Positions 30,718 through 43,847 of a stretch of 64,000 nucleotides of DNA are shown here, one piece after another. The notes beneath the pieces are model-generated. The model searched no databases. It was not told the DNA's origin and saw only the letters and a program-made list of their open reading frames with translations. How positions within the stretch are numbered: position 1 is the first letter of the stretch; every line of letters starts with the position of its first letter. The DNA is from Gnetum montanum (lineage: Eukaryota; Streptophyta; Gnetopsida; Gnetales; Gnetaceae), in the NCBI GenBank assembly GCA_015680685.1, contig MNCI01002956.1, positions 65,741 through 129,740 of the forward strand, written 5' to 3'. Both the position numbers and the translations under genes were made by a program.

Positions 30718-33711
30718 GGGTACTGCGTTTAGCGGGGTAGGTTTACGAGGGCCTAAGGCTAGCTATTGATGCTCCTTCTCCAAGCGTTTATGTGTAAGCT
30801 TATCTGCTAGGCGTTCTCATGTGTGGTGTGGGGGCACGGTTGGTTTTGGAGCCCCAGGTTTCCTTTGGATTCGTACTACGTATGGAGAAGGGCAAGGATG
30901 CGGTTGGACGGTCACATGCAGTTGAGTGTCAGGCTAGCTGGGCACCTTGATGACATAGGGACTTGGTTTATTCTATTTTTGCGAAGTGGAGGACTAGTGA
31001 TCACCGGGACGTTTAGGTGTCCTAGCGACATATGGAGTTGGCCTAGCTAGAGGTTGGACCTTTGCTATTGTGACTGCAGGTGGCACTCGGACTACGTAGG
31101 GGGTGGGCCAAAGAGGAAGTATTTGTGAGTTTACAGTAGTAGCTGCGGGAGGTACGTGTACCACGTATGGTTTTTTGCGTGTCGGGGTGTTAGAAGCTGC
31201 TACGGTGGGGGGTACTCGGACAACATAAGGCTTCTATGGTGAATATAATGACTGAGGCGTCGATGTTTGTACAGTCGGAGGAATGCGCACTACAAATGGC
31301 TTATTAGGCATTTGTTGCTCATGGTCGGAATAGACGGTGTTAATGCTAGGTGTTTCAGGTTCGTTATCAAGGTAGATTTTGTTGATCACGTATGGTGCCT
31401 CTTTGGTATTTAGAGGATCTTTATACACACCCATGGCCTGGTTTTGTGGTTGGACTGGGTTGGCTTCATCAAAGGTGATCTGACCTCCGTCGATCATTTG
31501 TTGGATGTCTTGTTTTAGGTTGAAATAGTAATCTGTGCCATGTCCATTACATTGGTGATAGTCACAGAAATGGTCCATTCTAAAGCCTTTTGGTATTGGG
31601 GACTCATCTGGTGTTGCTAAGCTTGGGTTCTGAACTAGTTGACAAAACTGATCATACCTCTGGATCACTGCAGGGGGCAACTGTTTATGTTTCATTAATC
31701 CAGCCTTCAGGAGTTGGTCGAATAGTTGCAATGGCTTCATAGGCAGTGGCCTGTATTGAGAGGGGTCCTTCCTCTCGAAGTTTCTCGTATGATTCGGTGT
31801 TGGGTTCTGTGATGAGGATGATTCTGGCATGGTCACGGGAGTGGGTTTAGCATAATTAGTAGGGACAATAGGTGGTTTTCTTTGTTGTCCTACATTCTTT
31901 TGTGTTTTCGCTACTGCCGCTATAGTTGTTTTAACTTTTTCTTTATCTTTCTTACTATGTTGGTTCTTAAAGGCTGAATACACAGGATCATGGTTGTTTT
32001 GTGCTGCCTCCTCTATGTTCTTGATTTGTACAAATGCGTGACTTACATTGCATGCATTGAGATAATATAGTTTGGATTTGACAAAGTTGTTGACAGCCCC
32101 TTTTAAGATGGTGAGGAGGTATGTCTCTAGGATCGGCTCATGGAGCTCATTGAGAGCAGCACTGCACCACTGGATGAATTTTTGGACAAGTTCAAGGGGT
32201 GTTTGCTTGACCTGTATGAGGCTATCTAGTATTTCCTTGGGTTTCAAGTTATACTTGAACCTAGTGACGAATTGGTGTAGCAAATATTCCAGAGAAGATA
32301 TGGAGTTTCATGGCAAGGCCCGATACCAATCAAGTGCTCTCCCAGCGAGGGACATGGGGAACACTCGTAAAATGGCATGTGGCCATGCCTGAAGTAGTGT
32401 GTATTCTAGTCTAAATGTTATGAGGTGAGCATTGGGGTCTATTTCCCCCATGTATTTTGTAAGCGTATGCAAAGATACACCTTTGGGTAATGTTAGGGAT
32501 GGAACTGAAGAGCTGATAGGGTCATCGTGATAGAAGTCCACTACCTTCAATTCTCCATCGGGGTCGGTTTTGAGGCGTTTGACCTCGTCAGTTAGCTCTT
32601 GCATTAGTTTTTTAGCGTCAACCCAATCTTGGGTGCTAGGTGAGATGGTAGGTTGGGGATGTTGTACGGTGTACAGATTAGATCGTTGGACAGTGGGTTG
32701 CAAGGTGGAAAGTTGTGCGGTCGAAGGTTGTACTTGCGGGATATTTGTAGCGGGTGCTGTGAAGGGCGGCAGGTTGTAGGCAAGGGGTTGCTATTGTCAT
32801 TGAGGTTGTGCTTGGTGGATGTTAGCTGGTAAGATTATGTTAGGTGATATGTTATAATGAGGGGGTTGATGTGATTGAGTACCAATCGCTGTCCATTCCC
32901 TGGCCATGTTTTGTGTAGGAATCCCCTAAACTTGTTGGGTCGTAGTTGTAAAGGATGCTCCTTGGGTTGGGATCTATGGTATGTAGTGAGTAGATGTACA
33001 AGCCAGTATTACGTGTGGCATCCCGATCAGTCGGGGTGGAAAGGTTGCTTCTAGATCATTTTGAGGAGGTTGCATTTGGGAGAATGGAGGTATTGTTGCA
33101 ATAGGGGGAATGGCGAGGGGAAGTGTGTTGAGTTGCGGATCGGTTGCAAGAGGAATATGCACAACGGTGGATGATTCTTGTTGAGGTATTTGGGCTTAGG
33201 TGAACTTAAATGGTTGAAGGGATGTAATTTCCCCTATGGCTGGATGAAACAAAGGATTCACATAGGTTTGCGAACTAAGAGTATGGTACGAATATTCATG
33301 CTCAGATTGAGCTGCGAAGTCATCTTCCTCTTCCAATTAAGGGTTTTCCAGAGACTGGTCTAAAGACTGGCTCCTTTGTAGGAGGAGTTGTGAGATTAGC
33401 TTAGAGTAGTGCTCTCGGAGAGGGATGATATCATACGGGGAGGGAATAAACTCTTGTCCCCCCCTATAGAAGATTTTGTATTGCCTTTTGACTTCCAGTT
33501 CGGTTTGGTCTACGGCGAGGCTGGCTTGTATTTTCACACATATGAAATTGTATTGGTCCTAAGTTATGATGTTAGATGATGGCTTCCTCCCTTGCAATCT
33601 AAGAGACCGGCGAGGCCCCACTATGGGTTGTACCACAGGCTATTGAACGGCCATGGTGCCTACAAGGTCTGTGACCTGGGTGGTTGTAGCATTGGAGTTC
33701 ACATTGTTCAT
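30718..33711 (-). pseudogene. Element B gag
   Basis: It starts at MNNVNSN (33711). The frame is conserved down to about 30283 with only stops. QYNFICVKIQASLAVDQ and YDIIPLREHY mark the N-terminus. The capsid core has GEIDPNAHLITFRLEYTLLQ, RALDWYRALP and QFVTRFKYNLKPKEI. The zinc knuckle is FCDYHQCNGHGTDYY, with the last Cys lost. It carries many FVVRIPP-like Pro-rich repeats in the linker (30850-31300). Confidence 0.8.
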
Positions 33712-34239
33712 GATGAATGGTTGAGAATACGATACAGTGAAGGGATATGAAACTAGTATACCTAGTACGGCGTAAACCTACGTTCATGGCATACATCGTA
33801 TAAATTGGGGTCTCAGCATATAGGCTTCAATGACCAGCGTATAATGACAACGTATAGGTATACAACATATAGTGGCAGCGTAGAGAATCTACGACGTAGA
33901 GCGTACAACGTATATGATAAGCAGCGTAGGCAGACTCTATGGTGTAGAGCGTGTAGCGTATACTGAATGGCGTAGACAGAGTCAACGTACAGCCTAGATG
34001 GAGCCTACAGCGTAGAGTGTGCAGCGTATACTGAACAATAGCGTAGAAGAGTCTACAGCATAGAGCGTGAAGTGTATACTGAATAGCGTAGATGCTGGGA
34101 AGTTTGTAGACAAGGTTGGTGTATAGTCAACAGCATAGACGCTCAATAGCATAGAAGCTGGGAAGTTTGCAGACAAGGGCAGCGTATACTCAACAGCGTA
34201 GACGCTGGGAGTTCTGAAGCAGAGTAAGTTTTAGGCAGT
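33712..34239 (-). other. Element B 5' leader with GCGTAGAC / GCGTATAC repeats
   Basis: No protein. Imperfect repeats of AGCGTAGA...GCGTATACTGAA type lie in 33830-34205. They share the core word with the U3 palindromes of the subfamily. Confidence 0.6.
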
Positions 34240-34258
34240 GGCCCTCCTTCTAGCGCCA
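34240..34258 (-). other. Primer binding site, element B
   Basis: The plus strand reads GGCCCTCCTTCTAGCGCCA, the most canonical copy in the window. On the minus strand it begins TGGCGCTAGAAGG. The tRNA is not identified here. Confidence 0.75.
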
Positions 34259-34263
34259 ATTTC

Positions 34264-35457
34264 TATACCATCCGAAATTGTCAGTCTTCGGCTGGAAGGA
34301 AACAGAGACCTGGAGATCTCTAGACATGTACAGAAGACCCTACCTTCTCTTGAGGGCAAGCTGGAGTTAACGAAGGTAGAGTACCTTGAATGGTCCGCAC
34401 GCGGATCAGGCAAGGATTTCCCCAAATGTACACCGAGGTGCTATACGTTGGGTTATATGTAAATGTCGTAATAGATGTAAAATGAAATGTAAATAGCGTA
34501 ACTGGTGTAAACAGAGCGTAAATGTACGAGGGCGTAAAGAGTAAACATGCAAAAGTAAATAGTAAACAGTAAACAATTGCGGCTTTGACACATGGTGGAC
34601 GAATAGCCCTAATGGATGCAGGGATGATTGTGTGCTGGTTCAAACTACAGGCACAACGTAGAGGCTGTATGCTCAGCATGTAGGGGAAGGTCCAGCGTAC
34701 AGGGTTTCTCCTCTAGTTCTTAGCATCTCTATTTTTCTCTCTCATTTGCTCAAAATTCCCAAATCTAATGAAAAATTGGGGTTTTTATACAGGCTTAGAC
34801 GCTAGACTCGGGTTAGGTGACATGTGGCACGTTGACTAGGTGCGAAAGAATAAAATTTTACAAGTGTACAACATGCTTCATCTACTGGGCGTATACGCTG
34901 TATCTGGTAGGTGTATACGTTGGGCGTATACACTGGACGTACATGCTGGGCATATACGCTGGGCGTTCAAGATGAAAATGCTCAGCGTATGGACTCCAGA
35001 ATGCATGATGTCAACACCTGACGATTGCTCTATTTGTATGAATTGATGCCTTGTACCAAATCTTGCTCTGAAATGCTATTTCCATGTCATCTTCAGGGGT
35101 TGCATGTTGGGCGTATACATCAGTTGTACATGCTGACCGTACATGTGAGGCATGTATGCTAGGCGTATACACTATGGATGTGTATGTTGGGCGTATCCAC
35201 TGTGGATGTGAACTTGGGCTTATACGCTAAGAATGTATACTTGGTGAAAACTAAGTATCTTGATCTCCAAAGTTGCCATGTTTGATACCAGATGTCGCTG
35301 TGGTCATTTGTGGGTCCTAGGGAACTGCTTCTTCTTGAGTTCGACTCCGCTTGAAGCTTTTTGTGGGGCCCTCAAGCTTTAGTCATGCTAAGGAATGTCA
35401 TGACTTAGCCTGATTCCTGTTGGAGAAGTACTAAACTCGAAATTTTGTGGATTTTCA
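34264..35457 (-). repeat. 5' LTR of element B
   Basis: The ends correspond to LTR D; the left TG is mutated to TA and the right end reads ATTTTCA. It contains the subfamily U3 palindromes (34880-35230) and a TATA box at 34782-34789 (minus). An extra block of roughly 80-100 bp at about 35330-35415 is absent from LTR D. Confidence 0.75.
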
Positions 35458-36275
35458 ATTCCAATGATGGGAAGATTCCTAAGTTCTACTTAGTGCACAA
35501 ACAACAAATTCCCCGACAATGGTGCCAATGATGAGTGGTGAGGTATCCCTATGCTCAACCATATGAATACGAGCATTCATGTGCAATTCGATTGAACTCT
35601 AAGGACTAAGTGCTTATGCGCCTTCACAGAACAAGGATGGGTTAGGCGATTGTTATCTTCCCAACCATACTTATATGGCACGATTGTATGGTTAAGTAAA
35701 CTTGAGGTATGTGATTTTATGGTTTTTTATGTTTTATGTTCCTGGTGCTTAAAGTGCAGAAACAAAATGATTGAGTAACTAATTTAATTTAACTAATCAA
35801 CTAGGATCTAATTAGTCCTAACACCAACATCCGTTTCCACTCTTCGTACACATCCTAAACCATTGCAACACTACTGGGATTACCAGACACTAATTGTTAC
35901 TAGGTTGCCAAGTGTTGAACGTATGCTCGAAGTGATCATATTGAGTGTGCTTATTTGTGAAAATTAACGAATCAATAAAAAAACATTAATTAACTAATAA
36001 AAGAATTAAATAATTGTAAATAAGCTATTTTGAATGTTGCAAGGTTTATCACAAAGTTCGTCTTTATTTCCAAACACNGATATTGTGGCTCATCAATTGC
36101 CAATACAATGGTGTGTTTAGATACATAAATGCTTGAATAAAGATTTAATCACACTTAGACCTCTTGTTATGGGCACTTGGAAAATATTTTTTAACTCCCA
36201 AATGAACAAACTGCAAGAATTTCGCTACTTGACTTCAAAAACTACCCCCAAATCATGTGCCCAAGGGCTGTATTT
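35458..36275 (-). mobile_element. Remnant of an older LTR element with Asp-tRNA-type primer site
   Basis: At 35509-35527 the plus strand reads TTCCCCGACAATGGTGCCA, the complement of a TGGCACC...CGGGGAA primer site; tRNA-Asp sites of this kind typify Athila and some other gypsy elements. The sequence to the right, up to the insertion of element C, would then be its 5' LTR, continuing after 56216. No coding sequence is visible. One ambiguous base lies at 36078. Confidence 0.45.
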
Positions 36276-36280
36276 CTAGG
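36276..36280. repeat. Target site duplication of element C, left copy
   Basis: CTAGG directly before the LTR start TGCAGCGAC; identical to 56212-56216. Confidence 0.85.
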
Positions 36281-38091
36281 TGCAGCGACTAAAAACATCA
36301 ACGACTGGAAAAACCGAGAGGTCATCGGTCGGACAGTCTTAACCTCGGATCCACGTGAGGGCCATGCTGGATAAAATGGAAACGGGATGCCTTGAACGGT
36401 CTGGTCGATTAGACAAGGACTTAATCGGTGTTACTAAACCTTTTTCAAATGTGTAACTTGAAAACAGTGTTTATAACGTAAAATAATGATTATTATAAGC
36501 AAAAAAATGAAAATGATGTAAAATGTAGTGATAAACAAGAAAATAAAGTAAACTGAAGTTAAGAAATGCACTGCTTCAAAGATATGGTTTTACCTTGTCA
36601 AAGTGGATACAATCAGTTCCATGACACTAGGAAGTATAGAGATCCCAAAAGTAACCAAATACATTCAAAGCAAGCCAACTGTATGCTTGAACGTAGACTG
36701 AAATCTAACGATGCAAAATGCTACAAAAGCAATTGAAAAGAGCTAACAAAATCCCAAATGGGAATGCTAATAATTTTTTGCAAACTTGCAAATTTTTTTC
36801 CCCGCATGTTTGCCCTTTGAATTGCCAATTTGCTAACCAATGCCAAAATTTGCCAACCCTTAGAGCTTTGCTCGCCGGGGTATTTATAGGGCCAGGAGCA
36901 TGCTAAAGATGTAGTTTGGATGCCATGTGTAATGGACCGACAAGGTGTTGATGTGTCCATGCTACATGAACATGCAAAGATGATTGATTGACGAGCCTAC
37001 CACGCTATAATCACGTTGTTGAAACTAGAGGTGCTGAGTCAGGTGTGCCAATGTTGCAAACAAGGAGTAATGTACACCAATGTTGCATAGTCACATGCTA
37101 CACTGTGCTACGCCATGGAGCATAGCATGTTTGGCATAGCACAACTACTTGCTACATTATGCTACGCCCCATCTCCTACTACGCTGTGTTACATCATGGA
37201 GCGTAGCATAGCTACTTGCTATGTTGTGCTACGCTATGTAGTGTAGCATAGCGTAGCCACCAATTTGAAGAAGAAGTTTTTGTTGGAGTTAATTGCAAGT
37301 GCTGGAATCCTTTGAAGTGCATTGGCTAGTTCTGCATGTTTGCTATGCTATGCTACATAGCGTAGCATAACGTAGCAACTAATCTTAATTGCGATTTGTA
37401 TTAAAAACGTTTGAAGATCATGCTGGAAATCTACAACCTTTGCTCTTTGCGACATGAAGCTTGTGAACTTGCTGACCCTGCATTCTGATATGCCTTTCAT
37501 TGTTCTTGCATATGCTATGCTATGCTACACTGCGTAGCATAGCATAGTGTAGCAACCAACATAGCCTGCTCTTTTGCTTAATCTACTACTTTTCTAGTGA
37601 AGGAGCCTTGCTGAAGAACTTGAAGTTGAGCGAAGCAACTGGTTTTGAAAGGCTAGAAGTGCTTGCTAAGTGCATTTGAAATTACTAAGTAAGCTGGGAA
37701 TTTCTATCTTTCTTTTGCTACGATGTGCTACGCTGTGTAGCATAGCATAGTGTAGCACTTTGTCCTACAACTATCTTTTGAGGCTTGCTACGCTACATAG
37801 CGTAGCATAGTGTAGCAAACTTCTTGACTAGAAAACTTGCCAAATTATTTTGTGCAACCTGAGCATTGCCAACAACCCCACGCATCACTTCTAAGTATAC
37901 TGTCAGTTGGATGAACCACCCAAGTGGGTAGGCTGGACAGTCCGTTCGGCCTATCAACACTGGATGTAGAAAATTTGCTGAATTGGACAATCTAAACTTA
38001 GAGCATCCATTTCTTCCCGAAGTGACATGACACTGCCTAAATTCCAAGGACCTGGTGAAGCAAGAATGCCTTGAAAATTTAGGGTGTTTCA
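36281..38091 (-). repeat. 3' LTR of element C
   Basis: 1811 bp, from TGCAGCGAC to GGGTGTTTCA in plus-strand view. The TATA box TATAAATA (minus) is at 36881-36888. Downstream in plus coordinates, which is U3, lie the TACGC palindromes. Confidence 0.9.
37080..37820. repeat. GCTACGC/GCGTAGC palindrome array in U3 of LTR C (3' copy)
   Basis: Six or more inverted-repeat units, for example CTATGCTACATAGCGTAGC and TGCTACGCTACATAGCGTAG, with TAGCATAGCGTAG right arms. They correspond in position to the arrays in LTR A and LTR D but use a different core. Confidence 0.75.
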
Positions 38092-38108
38092 TTGGTCCCT
38101 CTTTGTCG
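38092..38108 (-). other. Polypurine tract of element C
   Basis: The minus strand reads CGACAAAGAGGGACCAA immediately before the LTR start TGAAACACC. Confidence 0.7.
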
Positions 38109-39939
38109 ACGTCTGGAACACCACGAAAGAGAAAATGCTAACAATGTTCTCTAATGATCGCCAAGATGTCGCTCAGCTATGCTTGAGAGTGTTGCATTAG
38201 TTTTGCAAGGGAGAGGGAAGGGCTAAGTAGAGAGGGAAGGAGGTTTATGAAAATACTAAAGATGAAACTTAGCAGAATCCCTCATTGGAGTGCTTGTGAG
38301 GAATTTTTTTTCATGGTCATCTTTGCTTTTGCTGACCTTCGACCCCTCATCGAAATGTTTAAAGAGGGTGATTGCAAAATAGCTTATGTGCCATTTTTTT
38401 AGGCATGTTTTTTTTTTCATGTGAGCTTTTGCTCTCTTACACTTTTCTCTTACTATTTTTCCTTTACATTTGCAAACAACCTTGTTGCAGGACAGGTGTT
38501 TCCCATGGGGCTTTAACCTACCTACAAGTGCTTCCCATGCAATTAGCTATGTTACGCGTGTCATGGACTTTGTGGTTGAGCATATGGAAGGGCTTGACAA
38601 GTATCGTAAAAGCTTGTAAAAGAGGGGAGAGAGTGGATTGCAAGTGTGAGGAACAAGGTAAGGGAGATTAAGGGGGAGGATAGGATGTGCACTCTAAAGT
38701 AGCCAAGCTAATCAAGACAACCACCTTGTAACACTGTAGCATTTTCTGCCATGGCGAGATGCACCTTTGACTGACACCTCCCTAGTACGCACCCTACAAA
38801 CACAACAGAGAGCAAACCAAGAGAAACAACCATGATGCAAAAAAAGGAAAAATTCTTGTTGTGGATGCTGTTGGAGCAACTGATGTTGTTGCTGAGACAT
38901 GCAACATCCAAACTATGAAGGCCAATAGTGGCCTTGGCAGCATTAGCGTCAAGTTGGCATCGAGGAGGCTTGGAGTTGCTGTGAATGTGGATGCTTAGGA
39001 ATCCCTGCCCAAGGCATACTTTCTTAGTTTAGCCATGAGATTGGCTATCCAATAGCTAAACGTCTCTTGAGCTCAGATGCTGGCATGGGCTAGAGGTTAA
39101 CAATATTTTGACTAGGCCACAATACTGCTAGAACCCTAGTAGTAGGCGTTGACTAGGGAAGCTACCACTAGGGCGATGAGCCATGGCAGTAGTAGGTTCA
39201 GAGGGTTAGCATGATGTCGTACGACATCTCTGGAGGATCAGCAAGATGCCAAGAGCAGTGGTGCTGCATATGTTCTAGAGGGTGTTTCCATGGTGTCGTG
39301 AACTACATTCTGGAACTGCAACATCCCACCCTATTTCGGCATTGTGCATGCTCGCTTGCTGTGTACTGGTGTAGATGCATGCTAGGGACATGCCGCAAAC
39401 CTAGTTTAAGGTCCTGGTAGACAATGATATGCTAGTTTAAGGTCCCAGTAGACTGTTGTGCAAGTTTAAGGTCCTAGTAGACTGTTGTGCTGGTTTAAGG
39501 TCCTAGTAGACCATATGTGCCAGTTTAATGTCATAGCAGATGGTCGTTGTACTAGTTTTAGGTCCTAGCAGACCGCTATGCTAGTTTATCATTATAGAGG
39601 ATGGTGGATAAGCTAGTTTAAGGTCCTAGCAAACCATCTTTGGTAGTTTAAGGTCCTAGATGACCATATGTGCCAGTTTATAGTCATAGAAGACTATCTA
39701 TGCTAGTTTATATTCATAGTGGACTTTCTGTGCTAGTTTTACATCATAGCGGATGAGCTTTGCTAGTTTTACATTGTGGCGGACGTTCGTGATGCTTTTC
39801 TAGTTTAACATCATGGAAAATGTTTGCTCATCTTTTCCAGTTTTACGTCGTAGTGGACATTTGTTTGCCAATTTTACATCATAGAAGATGAGCTTTTCCA
39901 GTTTTACGTTGTAGCAGACTAGCTTATCATGTTCATGGT
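38109..39939 (-). other. 3' noncoding region of element C with covarying hairpin array
   Basis: No protein recognised; a poly-T tract lies near 38395-38420. From about 39398 to 39930 there are about 16 hairpin units after AGTTT(A): AGGTC-ctagca-GACC, ATAGTC-atagaa-GACTAT, CATC-atagcg-GATG, ACGTC-gtagtg-GACAT and others. The stems change on both sides together. Confidence 0.65.
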
Positions 39940-40990
39940 TTAGATGTAGTACGACTTGAGATATGAATGATTCATCATATTTGCAAACTTGTTGTCCTCC
40001 ATGTCTGCCAGCTTGAAGGCCCCATTCCCAAAGGCTTTTGTGACCATGTATGGACCTTCCCATTTTGTTGATAATTTGTTCATATGCTCGGGGACAACTT
40101 TGAGAAGGAGGTCTCCTTTCTGTATTGGTCATTGATGCAGATTTTCATGATGTTTTTGCCATTTCTTGTTATGATAGTGCTATATGTGACCTAGTGTTTA
40201 TGCACACTCCTCCTCTATTGAGTCAAGGTCAATGATCCTCGACTCATTGTTCTGGGCTTCGCTCACGACATTTGATAGGATCATTTGGAGTGATGGCACC
40301 TGCAACTCAAGAGGTAACACCGCTTCAGATCCATAAAAAAGACTATAAGGTGTCTTACCTATCATAGTCCTGCATATTATCCTGTAAGCCCACAGCACAT
40401 ATAGAATTTTCTCATGACATTGCCTCTTGTTGTTGTTAAGCATTATTTTCAGCAAGCTGATGATGGACTTATTTGTAGCCTCTTCTTGTCCATTTTCCTA
40501 TGGGTAATATGGCAAGGAGAATGATTGTATGATGCCAAGATTGCTATAGAAGGTTTAGGTTTCCATACTACTGAATTATGGCCCATTGTTGATCACAATA
40601 GTCATGGGAAGCCCAAAACTTGTCATGATGTTATCCAAGATAAAGTGGCAAATCTGCTAAGATGTCATCTTCCTTAGGGGAATAGCCTCAACCTACTTAG
40701 TAAAATACTCAATGGCAGTGATGATCAAGCTATGCCTTGTGGAGGACTTAGGCATGATAGGTCCTATGAGGTCTAGTCCCCATCGTTGGAAAGGCCACAT
40801 AATCTACGTCAGATGCAGCTCTATAGGTGAAACATGTATGAGATTTGTGTATCGTTGGCATGTATCACACGTCTTGACTTTGGCCAGGAAATCATGCTCC
40901 ATGTGAGGTCAATCGTACCCTAGACATGTGATTTTTGTAGCCATAGCCCTAGGTGCTATGTGTCCACCACATAATCCCTCGTGTACTTCA
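39940..40990 (-). pseudogene. Element C integrase
   Basis: In the same frame as RT. The core has VYGSEAVLPLELQVPSL-type sequence and a C-terminal domain with WEGPYMVTKAFGNGAFKLA, ending YLKSYYI. The second catalytic Asp appears as Asn (reading INNGP, then a stop in place of Gln), so the copy is inactive. Its intact C-terminus shows what B lacks. Confidence 0.8.
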
Positions 40991-42240
40991 TTAACCACCT
41001 TCTGCGCTTACTCCTCATTTACGCATGCCTGCAATATCTTATCATAGGAGCATTTGCATAGGGCGTTCTCTCCCATGACCACATATTGCCGAGCACACTT
41101 ACGAATTGCATCTCTCTGGGCAGATGTCAATCCATTTGGGGGCTCAAAATGTTGCAGGTAGGCTTTAATGTTGACATACCACTCTTGGGTATCCACAATG
41201 CTAATAGAGGCTACGTGTCCTGCCTGAGTGATAGGCTCAAGACACTTGGTAATTGAGGTTGGCAAACTTATGAACAAGTGTGATGGAATATTTAATGCTA
41301 GGGTGGCCAAGGCATCTGCTATGGTGTTTTCATTACATGGCACATGTTGCACGTCCATAGTTGCAAACTGTTTGAGTAGGCTTTTTGCTAGGTCATAATA
41401 GGGTTGCAGATGTGTATATTTGCAAGTGTAGACCTCAGTGATTTAATTCACAACTAGCTATGAATCTCCGCAAATCACCAGGTGTTGTATGCTTAGTGCT
41501 TGGGCTGCTAAGAGGCCATTGAGTAACCACTCGTACTCTTCCACGTTGTTTGTACAAGGGAACATAAAATGATAAGCTAAAGGATGCATTTCCCTAAAGG
41601 GGAATGAAATGACAGCAACTACACTACCCCCTCACATGGTCGAGGCACCGTCGAAATGCAAAGTAGGTTCAAGATGCAATGGGACAACATTGATAGTGCT
41701 AACATGCTCATCTGGGAATTCGGGATCTATGATCACTTGGTCTTCGATGGGTGAGGTCATGATTTGTGTTGCTATGGCTTGACCTTTCGTTGACGATTTT
41801 CTCACATAATGTAAATCGAATTCTATTGTTATTTCTTTCCATCAAGATATCCTACTACTTTCATATAGATTGTTTGTGATAGCTCGGAGTATGTTTCTTT
41901 TGCAAATAATGTTAATTTTGCTATGAAATAGGTAGTGTCTCCACTTCCTCAATGCAAACACTAAGGCAAGGCAATTTCTCTCCACCTCATTGTATTTCGC
42001 TTTGTATGCAATTAGTGCATGACTTAGGTAGTACACTGGTATCTTAGAACTGTCATCCCATTTCTAACATAATAGTGCTATGATAGACATGTTTGAGATG
42101 GTAAGGTAGATGAAAAAAGGTTTATCCCTTTGTGGTGGATAAACAGTTGGGAGGTGCAAGAGGTCTTTCTTCAGATCATCAAAGGCTTGTTGGCACTATG
42201 GTGTCCACTCAAAGTTAACACCTTTCTTTAGTAGATGTTG
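40991..42240 (-). pseudogene. Element C RNase H and archaeal-type RNase H
   Basis: YYLSHALIAYKAKYNEVERNCLAL belongs to the RT-linked RNase H. CNENTIADALATLALNIP is the end of the second RNase H. The frame is continuous with RT and integrase. Several Trp and Gln codons read as stops. Confidence 0.75.
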
Positions 42241-43320
42241 CATGGGGTATATCTTGTCAGTCAATTTTGCTATAAACCTTCTGATGAACTATACTCTACC
42301 TTGTAACCCACGTAGTTCCTTAAGATTTGTAGGTGGCGCCAGGTTAATGATGGCCTTGACTTTGTTAGGGTTCACTCGTATTCCAGCCTCCGATACTACA
42401 AACCCTAACATGCATTCGGTTCTCACCCTGAATACATAATTTTTAGGATTGAGGTGTAAATCATGCATTTGACAACATTTGAGGACTACACCTAGATCGT
42501 TGGGATGATCAGCGGCTTCTTTAGATTTCACCGCTATATCATCCATGTAGTCGTTTAGCGTTTCTAAGATGTAATCACTAAAGATGTAAGTCATGGCTCA
42601 CTGGTAGGTTGCTCCGGTGTTCTTGAGCCCAAAAGGAATCATAGTGTAACAAAAGGTACCCCATGGGGTAATGAAGGTTATTGTTAACTAATGTTATGGG
42701 TTAATGCAGATTTGGTTGTAGTCGAAGAAACCATCCATGAAGTATAACAGAGCATGACCAGCTGTAGTGTCAATGAGTTGATCAATGCTTGGAAGTGGGA
42801 AATCATCTTTAATCATTGCCTTGTTCAGATACCGGAAGTCTATATAGATTTGTATTCCTCCCATTTTCTTAGAAACTACAACACTGTTGGACATCCATTT
42901 TGAGTAATCAACTGCCTAGATGAAACAAGCCTAGTATAGCTTGGTGATTTCATCCCGTATAGCCAGTGCAATCTCTGGTTTAACCTTATGAGCCTTCTTC
43001 TTAACTGCTTTCATGCATGAGTCTAAGATGATGTTGTGTTGTATTAGCCTCAGATTTAAACCTGGCATGTCGCTATATGACCATGCAAAGACTTCAATGT
43101 TATCCTACAGAATTTTGGCTACATCTGTGTGTTTGCGAATCTAGGAGGGAACTAAGTTTCAACCATTTTAACTCCCCCTAGATGTGGTCATAGGTGTTTC
43201 GATGCAAGGGTCCTCAGTTACATCCCTAGCCTCTAAATTTAGGGTTTAGACCAGATGCTCAGGCTAGTCTGGGGATGAGATGTAATTGATAAAGTATGAT
43301 GCAAAGCTTAGAATTCGCCA
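42241..43320 (-). pseudogene. Element C reverse transcriptase
   Basis: FPLPSIDQLIDTTAGHALLY and FMDGFFDYNQI are followed by the active site LNDYMDDIAVKSK (YMDD, an accepted variant). RYLNKAMIKDD corresponds to the first catalytic block. Several stops are present but no net frameshift. The start is not defined. Confidence 0.8.
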
Positions 43321-43797
43321 TTTTAAGGTCATGGTGGATTGCTAAGATGTAGAAAATGCAAAACTGTTAATATAATTTGTGAAACTCCTGATGTAAAATG
43401 TGAAACTACTAGTTTAATATCATTTTAGACTAGGAACACATAAAATGCAATACTGCTAATGTAAAAAAAATGCAAAACTACTAGTTTAATGTCATTGCAG
43501 ATTGCTAACTAGATGGAAACTATATGCTAGGATTACTAGTTTAAGGTCTTTTCGAAATGCTAACTAGATTGAAAGTATGCTAAGATTGCTAGTTTAAGTT
43601 CTTTTCAGACCGCTAACTAGATTTTTTTTTTTGGAAAGGCAAACAGCTAGCTTGAAGTGTGTCAAGGCTCTTCGCCCACGCCCACCTTTTTTAATGTGAA
43701 TAGTGCTATGATGTCATGGTGGGCATGCTACGCTTCACGGGATACTCTGCATTAAACGGAGAGAGAGATTGACAAGTTTCCTTTTCACCGTTGCAGC
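43321..43797. repeat. Spacer with hairpin units upstream of antisense gene C
   Basis: Units such as CTAGTTTAATATCATTTTAGAC and TAGTTTAAGGTC-ttttcg-A lie in 43420-43615, matching the place of the GGCC array in B. The region before the TATA box holds no coding sequence. Confidence 0.5.
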
Positions 43798-43805
43798 TAT
43801 AAATA
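43798..43805 (+). promoter_or_regulatory. TATA box of antisense gene C
   Basis: TATAAATA in the context GCAGCTATAAATAGG, 176 bp before the ATG at 43981. It is the clearest of the three. Confidence 0.6.
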
Positions 43806-43847
43806 GGTATTAACCCTTGGTAAACTCATCATTTTCAATGTAACAAT

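Larger units (their letters stand above)
20372..35457 (-). mobile_element. Element B: Tat retrotransposon, interrupted by D
   Basis: 5' LTR (34264-35457), primer site, gag, protease, antisense gene, RT, RNase H, aRNase H and part of integrase are present. Integrase stops abruptly at the LTR of D, and the rest is not in the window. Gag-pro has one frameshift near 30270 and pol has two (22208-22421 and near 20750), so it is more decayed than A. Its right flank is an older element remnant. Confidence 0.85.
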
